Shown here in pieces: positions 1 to 5,434 of a stretch of 6,437 nucleotides of DNA. Source of the DNA: Aquimonas sp002352135 (GTDB taxonomy: Bacteria; Pseudomonadota; Gammaproteobacteria; Xanthomonadales; Xanthomonadaceae); contig DAORND010000130.1 in NCBI GenBank assembly GCA_035440755.1, forward strand, positions 1 to 6,437, given 5' to 3'. A program made the position numbers and the translations under genes. Within the stretch, counting starts at the first letter, position 1; each line of letters starts with the position of its first letter. The notes beneath the pieces were generated by a model. That model was not told the origin of the DNA, made no database searches, and worked only from the letters and a program-made list of their open reading frames with translations.

Positions 1-2903
1 TGATCCGCTGAAATTTCCACGCGGTTGCGGCCGCCGCGTTTGGCGGCGTAGAGCGCGGCGTCGGCGGCTTGGATCAAGTCGGCTAGGCGGCAGTCGGGGT
101 GTGGTGTGCATCGGGCGACGCCAATCGATATCGTCACGTCCAGGTCGGATTCCGCCACCAGACGGCGCAGTTGCTCGGCTGTATTGGCCGCGACTTCGCG
201 CTCCGCGCCGGGCATGACGACCAGAAACTCTTCGCCGCCATAGCGTGCCAGCAGGTCTTCACTGCGGCGCAGGCCGCTGGTCAGCAGGCGGGCGAGTGCC
301 TGCAGCAGCGCATCACCGGCGGGATGGCCTTTACTGTCGTTGTAGTGCTTGAAGTGGTCGACGTCGATGATCAGCACCGACAAGGCGCGACCGCGTTCGA
401 TGCCTTGTTGCCAGACGGCCGCGAGGTAGTCGTCCAGGCGACGGCGGTTGGGAATGCCGGTGAGGCCATCGGCGTTGGCGATCATTTCGAGTCGGCGATT
501 GGCTTCGGCCAGCTCCTGCGTGCGCAGCGCGACTTCGTCCTGCAGACGTTGGCGCTCGCGGCTCAGGCGGCGGGTTCGGCGTCGCACCAGCCAGCGGATC
601 AACAAGCCCAGGGCGACCAGGGCGGCGAGGGATTCCAGCACGATGGCCCAAGGCCGCGCATACCAGGGCGGGGTGATGGTGAAATGCCAGGGCGTCAGCA
701 CTGACGTGCGTCCTTGCGAGTCGGTCGCTTCAACCTCGAACTGGTAGTCGCCTGCGCCGAGTCGCGTGTAGGTGTAGTTGCGCGCCGATGAGGCGGGCAT
801 GAACTCGGTGTCATGCCCCAGCAGACGGACGCGATAACTCGGTGCCGACGCACTGCTCAGATCCGGCAGGGCAATCTGGAAGTTGAGCGCGAAGTTGCCT
901 TGGGCAAACTCCTGAACCTGCGAGTCGCGCAATGGCAGCGGCAGGAAGTGATCCGCGTCCAACGAGCGGCGCACCTGTCGCAACAGCACGCCCGGCGCGC
1001 TGGCGAGAGTGCTCGCCGAGGCTTCCGCCCGACGCAGCAGAATCGAGTTGGTGCTGAGCAAGGCCAGGCCATCGTCCGGCAAGGCCACTGCGGTTTCGAT
1101 GGCGCCACGGCGCAAGTGCGACACCGGCTCATCCCGCCAGCCCTTCTGTTTGTCCTGTCGCAGTACGCGGCTGTGGCTGAAGGCATACAGCGTGCCTGCG
1201 CTGGATTCGATGAGGCGCAGCAGCTCGTCCGGCCGTCGTTGTCCATCCAGACCTAGCAGGGCCTCGGGCACAGCGGTCCCGCTGTCGGGGTCAAAACGGT
1301 ACAAACCGCTGCGTCGACTGATCAGGATGCGCCCATCGCTCAGCGCGATGACGAAGGCTTCGTCGCGCGGACCGTGGGCGGACTGGTTGTCGAGCTGAAT
1401 CCGCGTCGTCTGCGCCGGTTCGCCTTGCGTCGTTAAGCGGAGCAAGGCGGCACCATGCCGTTCCATCCCGACCACTACCCGTTGTGCATCGAGCTCAACC
1501 ACGCTGTTGACTCGATGACCTTCGGCTTGCGGAAAGGCCGCACTGATCCGCCACGGCGAGCTGGCGGTATCGAGCAGACGCAAGCCATGCTCGGTGCCGA
1601 CCAGCACTCTTCCCTTGACGAAGCGCGAGTGCGCGAACCACCGCGGATAGATGTCGCCCGCCAGAGCCAGACGACTGACATCGTGCTCAACCAGCAGAAT
1701 CTCTCGCGAGGCTGCCACGAGATAGCGGTCAGCATCGAGCTTCAGCAACGCCAAGGCATCGTGATCTATCCAGGCGGTTTGCTGTGCGCGAATTCCCTGC
1801 TCTGCACTGGTCACAAAGCGGAAGACCCCCGCGCTGCTGGCCAGCAACGGACCATCCGCATCCGGCAACAACGAGACAAGGGTTCCTTCCGCACCGTGTT
1901 CGATGCCGAGCACCGACCACGCCGACGGCCAAGCAACGTGATAGATGGCGCGGTTGGCCGAAATCAGCACGCCACCCAAGCGTGAGGCGGCAAGCGCGGA
2001 CAGATAGCCCTCGTCGACGCGAATCGCCTGCGCTGTTTCGAGTGCCGCATCCACCAGCCAAACCTGACCCATGTTGCCAGCCAGCGCGAGGCTGCCATCC
2101 TGCAAGACCATGCCGGTAGAGAACTGATGAGCCGGGGGCAGTGAGGCGGGCATCCGGGCGGTAGAGACTTCGCCCTTGGCATCCAGCCACCACCAGTCAC
2201 CTTGCGCCGACAGCCCCAACAAGCGGCCTTCAGAAAACGCCACCCAGGCATGAATCAACAGGTCGAGTCCGGCGGTGCCGGGCATGACTTCCCAGTCGCC
2301 ATCGACGTAGCGCCGTAGACCTTCGCCACGGAACTGAAGCACGGTACGTCCGGCGTGATGGCGCAGGTCGCCGAAGCGGCCCTCATGAAACCAGTGCGCC
2401 ACCTGATCGCTCGCGGGATTCCACAGGAACACATCGCGCAGGGCACGGAAGTAGACGCCTTCCGGGGCGAGTCGGACATCCCAGATATCGGCGAACTCGC
2501 GACCGGCGAGGACCTCGGCGAAGCGCGCAGTCAGATCGTGGAACTGCAGTTGTCCACTGCCATCGCGCTGCATCCAGCCGAACTGGTTGTAGCCACCGAC
2601 CAGAACGCGATCTTCGGCGTCGACCTCGATGGATCGAACCAGTTCGCCATTCGGCAAGGGATGCAACTGCCACTGGCCGCCATCGAATTCCAGCAGGCCG
2701 TCGGTATTGCCCACGTAGACGATGCCCTGGCCGTCCTCGGCAATTGCGAAGTTCTGCGTGTGGATGTCGAGATTGGGCTCGAAACGGGTCAGCGGTGGCG
2801 AGCCTGAAGTCCAGGCGCGGAGTGGCGCGCTATGCAGCGCTGCCAGTGCCAGCAGCGCCAGCAAGATAAATCGCGGCCATGAATCGCGATGGAAGGGCGG
2901 CAT
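1..2903 (-). CDS. Periplasmic-sensing diguanylate cyclase (two beta-propellers, Y_Y_Y, TM, GGDEF), 3' end cut by window edge
   Basis: The protein should make cyclic di-GMP from two GTP in the cytoplasm in response to a periplasmic ligand. The frame is open for 967 codons and leaves the window without a stop. Residues 1-30 look like a Sec signal peptide (basic start, LLALLALAAL core, cleavage after LRA). Residues about 47-640 hold roughly 14 blade-like repeats of the Reg_prop kind, for example VLVGTEHGLRLLD, which fits two seven-bladed propellers. Residues about 662-740 match a Y_Y_Y domain (YRVRLLGHD, NYTYTRLGAGDYQFEVEATD). One membrane helix spans 751-773, followed by a short coiled coil to about 808. 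The GGDEF domain begins at DGLTGIPNRR (812), with the active site GGEEF at 889-893, the inhibitory RxxD (R880-S-E-D883) exactly five residues before it, then ISIGVA and ADAALYAAKRGGRNRV. The ATG at 2903 is chosen because the signal peptide follows directly and no upstream ATG, GTG or TTG exists before the gap. The Shine-Dalgarno is weak (GAG 8-10 bases upstream). The family is clear; the ligand is unknown. Confidence 0.96.
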   Translation of the reverse strand, partial: MPPFHRDSWPRFILLALLALAALHSAPLRAWTSGSPPLTRFEPNLDIHTQNFAIAEDGQGIVYVGNTDGLLEFDGGQWQLHPLPNGELVRSIEVDAEDRVLVGGYNQFGWMQRDGSGQLQFHDLTARFAEVLAGREFADIWDVRLAPEGVYFRALRDVFLWNPASDQVAHWFHEGRFGDLRHHAGRTVLQFRGEGLRRYVDGDWEVMPGTAGLDLLIHAWVAFSEGRLLGLSAQGDWWWLDAKGEVSTARMPASLPPAHQFSTGMVLQDGSLALAGNMGQVWLVDAALETAQAIRVDEGYLSALAASRLGGVLISANRAIYHVAWPSAWSVLGIEHGAEGTLVSLLPDADGPLLASSAGVFRFVTSAEQGIRAQQTAWIDHDALALLKLDADRYLVAASREILLVEHDVSRLALAGDIYPRWFAHSRFVKGRVLVGTEHGLRLLDTASSPWRISAAFPQAEGHRVNSVVELDAQRVVVGMERHGAALLRLTTQGEPAQTTRIQLDNQSAHGPRDEAFVIALSDGRILISRRSGLYRFDPDSGTAVPEALLGLDGQRRPDELLRLIESSAGTLYAFSHSRVLRQDKQKGWRDEPVSHLRRGAIETAVALPDDGLALLSTNSILLRRAEASASTLASAPGVLLRQVRRSLDADHFLPLPLRDSQVQEFAQGNFALNFQIALPDLSSASAPSYRVRLLGHDTEFMPASSARNYTYTRLGAGDYQFEVEATDSQGRTSVLTPWHFTITPPWYARPWAIVLESLAALVALGLLIRWLVRRRTRRLSRERQRLQDEVALRTQELAEANRRLEMIANADGLTGIPNRRRLDDYLAAVWQQGIERGRALSVLIIDVDHFKHYNDSKGHPAGDALLQALARLLTSGLRRSEDLLARYGGEEFLVVMPGAEREVAANTAEQLRRLVAESDLDVTISIGVARCTPHPDCRLADLIQAADAALYAAKRGGRNRVEISAD

Positions 2904-2940
2904 GCAATGACTCGACGTAGACGAGGCCAGAAAAACCTCT

Positions 2941-3040
2941 NNNNNNNNNNNNNNNNNNNNNNNNNNNNNNNNNNNNNNNNNNNNNNNNNNNNNNNNNNNN
3001 NNNNNNNNNNNNNNNNNNNNNNNNNNNNNNNNNNNNNNNN
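2941..3040. other. Assembly gap (100 N)
   Basis: Exactly 100 undetermined bases, the conventional placeholder for a scaffold gap of unknown length. It hides the C-terminus and stop of the transporter, the promoter or junction of the diguanylate cyclase gene, and possibly more. MHS transporters are usually about 420-450 residues and only 325 are visible, so roughly 300 bases of that gene are missing. The true gap is therefore probably longer than 100 bases. Frames read through it are not meaningful. Confidence 0.95.
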
Positions 3041-4017
3041 CCCAGCAGACTGCCGAAGCCCAAACCAAAAACAGCGATCAGCGCGCTGGCGATCATCAGC
3101 ATGCGCAGATGACCGATGCGATCCGAGATCACGGCGGACACGGGAATGCCAATGGCAAAGAACAACACGCCGATCATCTGCAGCAGAAGGAATTGCTCGC
3201 GACTGAAACCCAGCTCGCGGGTGCCCCAGTTCAAGGTGAACACCGTCATCAGATAGAAGATCACGAAGGTCGCTGTCGCCGCCAAGGTGCCCAGAATCAA
3301 CAGCCCCGTGTGCTGCTTCAGTACCGCCAGCATCGGCACCCGCACGCGCTCCTCGCGTTCGATGGCTTGCTGGAATGCGGGCGTTTCGGTGATCGACAGC
3401 CGCACCCACAGGCCGACCAGTACCAGCACTGCGCTGGCCAGGAACGGGATGCGCCAGCCCCACGCGAGGAAGTCCGCTTCGGGCTGGAAATGCGTCAGCA
3501 AAAGAAAAATGCCGGTCGAGCCGACGAAGCCCAGCGGCGCGCCCAATTGCGGGAACATCCCGTACAGACCGCGCTTGCCCTCGGGTGCGTTCTCGGTCGC
3601 CAGCAACACCGCCCCGCCCCATTCGCCACCCAGTCCAAGACCTTGACCAAAGCGACACAGCGCCAGCAGCGCCGGTGCCCAGACCCCGATGCTGGCGTGT
3701 GTCGGCAGCAGCCCGATCGCAACGGTCGACAGGCCCATCGTCAACAAGGCCGCGACCAGCGTCGCTTTGCGACCAATGCGGTCACCGTAATGCCCGAACA
3801 CCGCTGATCCCAATGGACGGGCAAAGAAGGCCAGCGCGAACGTCGCCAAGGACTGCAACACCGCCGCGTTCGGATCGCTGCCCGGAAAAAACAGCGCCGG
3901 AAACACCAGCACCGCTGCCGTCGCGTAGATGTAGAAATCGAAGAATTCGATGGTGGTGCCGATCAGGCTGGCAAACAGCACACGCGCAGGCGAATTGACG
4001 GCGGGCGTCGCGGACAT
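3041..4017 (-). CDS. MHS-family major facilitator transporter (metabolite:H+ symporter), C-terminus lost in gap
   Basis: An inner-membrane secondary transporter of the metabolite:proton symporter family, whose members move organic acids, shikimate, betaines or aromatic acids. The 325 visible residues begin with IGTTIEFFDFYIYATAAVLVFPALFFP, the characteristic first helix of this family. The loop 2-3 motif GHYGDRIGRKATL is at residues 75-87 and the helix 4-5 signature CRFGQGLGLGGEWGGAVLL at 121-139. A degenerate second copy of the loop motif (DRIGHLRML) sits at 299-307 after helix 8. Hydrophobic segments are regular, giving about nine of the expected twelve helices. The frame stays open 201 bases further upstream to 4218, but the ATG at 4017 is preferred: AGGGGAG lies seven bases before it, the family's N-terminus starts here, and a longer form would run into the divergent gene. 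The substrate cannot be read from sequence. The gene faces away from the GNAT gene and towards the diguanylate cyclase gene. Confidence 0.94.
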
Positions 4018-4024
4018 GGTGGAA

Positions 4025-4031
4025 CTCCCCT
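4025..4031 (-). promoter_or_regulatory. Ribosome binding site of the MHS transporter
   Basis: Read on the minus strand this is AGGGGAG, seven bases before the ATG at 4017. It decides the start over the in-frame extension upstream, which has no comparable site. Confidence 0.75.
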
Positions 4032-4155
4032 CGGTGCAGTCGTGCGCGTGGCCGACCGGTTGTTGTTCTGATCCCGCCGAAAGCCCCTGCGGTGGCGCAA
4101 GCATAGCGGAGGGCAACAGCTGGCGAACAACCCCTTTGCGGCCGGTGACTCGCCT

Positions 4156-4184
4156 TTGCACATTGTCATTGCACTCCGAATAAT
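4156..4184 (+). promoter_or_regulatory. Possible sigma-70 promoter for the GNAT gene
   Basis: TTGCAC (4156-4161) lies 17 bases before AATAAT (4179-4184). The -10 matches consensus at five of six positions, the -35 at only three. Transcription would begin near 4191, leaving a leader of about 26 bases. TTGCAC recurs at 4169-4174, inside the spacer, 13 bases downstream of the first copy, which could be chance or a small direct-repeat operator. The surrounding A+T-rich patch stands out from the G+C-rich background. Confidence 0.35.
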
Positions 4185-4216
4185 GCCGATCAACCCAAGC
4201 GGCTCGCGACCACCCC

Positions 4217-4711
4217 ATGATTCTTCGCCCAGCGGTTCGAAACGATCACGACGCCATCCTTGCCTTGAATGAGGAATCGGTGCGCTTCTTGAGTCCGATG
4301 GACCAGGCGAGGCTGTTGGCCTTGGATGCCGAGGCGGCGTGGCATCACGTCGTTGAGCGGGAGGGTGAGGTGTTGGGGTTCGTTCTCGCGTTTCGCGAAG
4401 GTGCCAACTACGACAGCATCAACTATCGCTGGTTTACCGAGCGCTACGCACCCTTTCTCTACATTGATCGCGTCGTGGTTTCCGGCGCAGCGCAGGGCAT
4501 GGGACTGGGCAAATTGCTGTATGGCGGTGTGTTCGCTTACGCCAAACAGCATCAGCTTCCGTGGGTCACCTGCGAATACGACATCGATCCGCCCAACCCG
4601 GCATCCGAGCGATTTCATGTGGGCTTCGGTTTCACCGAAGTGGGACGGCAGGCGGTGGCAAACGGAAAGAAGTGGGTTTCCCTGCAGGCCGCAAAAATTG
4701 CCTTACCGTAG
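4217..4711 (+). CDS. GNAT-superfamily N-acetyltransferase (COG3818-like)
   Basis: A 164-residue cytoplasmic acyltransferase expected to move an acetyl group from acetyl-CoA to an amine; the acceptor is unknown. The fold is visible in order: an N-terminal RPAVRNDHDAILALNEESV strand-helix, a VLGFVLAF strand at 52-59, and motif A at 82-110, where YIDRVVVSGAAQGMGLGKLLY carries the CoA pyrophosphate loop Q93-G-M-G-L-G98. Next come VTCEYDIDPPNPAS (117-130) and the closing RFHVGFGFTEVGRQ (132-145). The blocks YDSINYRWF before motif A and DPPNPAS after it are, from memory, typical of the COG3818 group of predicted acetyltransferases. Length is normal for a single-domain GNAT. A stop (4181-4183) lies just upstream in frame with no alternative start between, so ATG 4217 is secure, although there is no obvious Shine-Dalgarno. 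It may be co-transcribed with the next gene, 67 bases downstream. Confidence 0.92.
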   Translation: MILRPAVRNDHDAILALNEESVRFLSPMDQARLLALDAEAAWHHVVEREGEVLGFVLAFREGANYDSINYRWFTERYAPFLYIDRVVVSGAAQGMGLGKLLYGGVFAYAKQHQLPWVTCEYDIDPPNPASERFHVGFGFTEVGRQAVANGKKWVSLQAAKIALP

Positions 4712-4768
4712 CTTGTGGCGCAGCAAGAAGCGCCGACGCCAAAGCCACTGACAGACATCGGCAGACAC

Positions 4769-4772
4769 GGAG
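4769..4772 (+). promoter_or_regulatory. Ribosome binding site supporting a GTG start
   Basis: GGAG sits six bases before the GTG at 4779. It fixes that codon as the start of the following unknown protein; no in-frame ATG occurs at a suitable place nearby. Confidence 0.65.
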
Positions 4773-4778
4773 CAAGAC

Positions 4779-5212
4779 GTGCAACTCATCTTCACCAAAG
4801 GCGCAGCAAAGACCGACCAACTGGAAGTCCGTCGTGATGGCGTGGTCACAGAGCGGATTGATTGCCCCAAACAGGGCATCGTCCCGCACGACATGGTCCA
4901 CTACGCGGTCGAGCATGTTCTGCACCGACGCGGCTTCATCGGCCGGGTACTCGAAGGCGAAGCGGCGAGCTTCCAGATGGCAGCAGACAGTGAAAGTGAT
5001 GGTGTGGAGCGTCTGGTCGAGGTCTTTCAAGCCGATGGTTGGGCTGGTTGGAACACGCCGCCACAGGATCTCCTGGATCTGTATCAGGTGACGTGTCAGG
5101 CACGCCAATGTGCGCCGTTGACCGTCGGCCTGGACGACCTCGAAATGGTGCGGCAGAAGTTGCTGCAGTTGACGCAGCAGTGGCAGGCCATTGCGGTCGG
5201 CGAAGCACTGGT
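4779..5212 (+). CDS. Conserved-looking protein of unknown function, C-terminus in gap
   Basis: I cannot assign a function. About 144 residues are visible, with no signal peptide or membrane helix, so it is probably cytoplasmic. The N-terminus (MQLIFTKGAAKTDQLEVRRDG, then VVTERIDCP) reads as a small beta-sheet of about 30 residues. It is followed by the strongest block, residues 28-46, D-C-P-K-Q-G-I-V-P-H-D-M-V-H-Y-A-V-E-H, then RRGFIGRVLEGEAASFQM and a mostly helical second half (VERLVEVFQADGW, DLLDLYQVTCQAR, DLEMVRQKLLQLTQQWQAIAVGEAL). C29, H37, H41 and H46 in the central block and C106 and C111 later are the only obvious candidates for functional side chains. From memory, similar proteins of about 150 residues occur as hypotheticals in proteobacteria and would end soon after the gap begins. 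The GTG start has a good ribosome binding site. It follows the GNAT gene by 67 bases without a clear terminator, so the two may share a transcript. Confidence 0.85.
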
Positions 5213-5312
5213 NNNNNNNNNNNNNNNNNNNNNNNNNNNNNNNNNNNNNNNNNNNNNNNNNNNNNNNNNNNNNNNNNNNNNNNNNNNNNNNNNNNNNNNN
5301 NNNNNNNNNNNN
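5213..5312. other. Assembly gap (100 N)
   Basis: A second run of exactly 100 undetermined bases, again likely of arbitrary length. It hides the end of the unknown protein and the beginning of whatever ends at 5428. Apparent frames crossing it should not be trusted. Confidence 0.95.
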
Positions 5313-5428
5313 TGACGGCCATCATCGCGGCGCTTGGGGCGTGGGCCTACAAGCATTGGGGCGATGCGGGACGTGCCCGTGTACAGCAATGGCTGGGGCC
5401 GCAGCCGCCTGCGTCGCCGCAGGCTTGA
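5313..5428 (+). CDS. C-terminal fragment of a small, possibly membrane-associated protein
   Basis: Thirty-seven codons and a TGA (5426-5428) remain after the gap in the most protein-like frame: TAIIAALGAWAYKHWGDAGR, then ARVQQWLG, then a proline-rich tail ending SPQA. The first dozen residues look like the end of a membrane helix, followed by an amphipathic basic stretch. The codon split by the gap ends in TG, so a start codon right at the boundary is also possible. I do not recognise the family. It could be the tail of the unknown protein at 4779 if that protein is longer than I expect, but that protein looks soluble and nearly complete, so a separate gene starting in the gap is more likely. 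The stop lies six bases from the stop of the converging channel gene. Confidence 0.5.
5407..5424. terminator. Perfect GC hairpin at a convergent gene junction (weak terminator candidate)
   Basis: GCCTGCG (5407-5413) and CGCAGGC (5418-5424) form a seven-base-pair stem with a TCGC loop, overlapping the last codons of the plus-strand fragment. It also lies ten bases past the stop of the minus-strand channel gene, so it could serve both directions. Neither side has a real T-run (only TTGATT on the plus strand), so it is not a classical intrinsic terminator and may be chance in G+C-rich coding DNA. Confidence 0.25.
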
Positions 5429-5434
5429 TTCCAC

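Larger units (their letters stand above)
4018..4216. promoter_or_regulatory. Divergent intergenic region between the transporter and GNAT genes
   Basis: 199 bases between two divergent starts, so it must hold the promoters for both directions unless a gene is leaderless. On the minus strand the best candidate for the transporter is TTGTTC (4125-4130) and TATGCT (4100-4105) with a suboptimal 19-base spacer; this is weak. The plus-strand candidate is listed separately. No riboswitch, terminator or small gene is visible, and no regulator gene lies alongside. Confidence 0.5.

Noticed and set aside
99..2807. Several open frames of 100-200 codons on the plus strand and in the other minus frames across the cyclase gene (for example 99-704 and 1455-1985 plus)
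   Set aside because: They oppose or overlap a single uninterrupted frame with clear signal peptide, propeller, Y_Y_Y and GGDEF sequence. Their translations are low-complexity and rich in Arg, Gln and Ala, as expected of shadows in G+C-rich DNA.
3109..3807. 232-codon plus-strand frame opposite the transporter
   Set aside because: It is antisense to strongly recognisable MHS signatures; its translation is Gln/Arg/His-rich without any fold-like pattern.
4062..4131. Inverted repeat GTTGTTC (4062-4068) and GAACAAC (4125-4131) in the divergent region
   Set aside because: Seven-base arms 56 bases apart, with simple GTT-type sequence, are well within chance and do not sit symmetrically on either promoter candidate.
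2830..4218. One 462-codon reading of the transporter, starting at 4218 and running through the gap to 2830
   Set aside because: The start has no ribosome binding site and overlaps the divergent GNAT start. The part after the gap depends on an arbitrary 100-base filler and lies inside the cyclase signal peptide region.
4190..4618. 142-codon minus-strand frame opposite the GNAT gene
   Set aside because: The plus strand encodes clear GNAT motifs across the same bases; the antisense frame has no recognisable domain or ribosome binding site.
4717..4734. Short hairpin GGCGC/GCGCC just after the GNAT stop
   Set aside because: It has only five pairs, an eight-base loop and no T-run; too weak to call a terminator.
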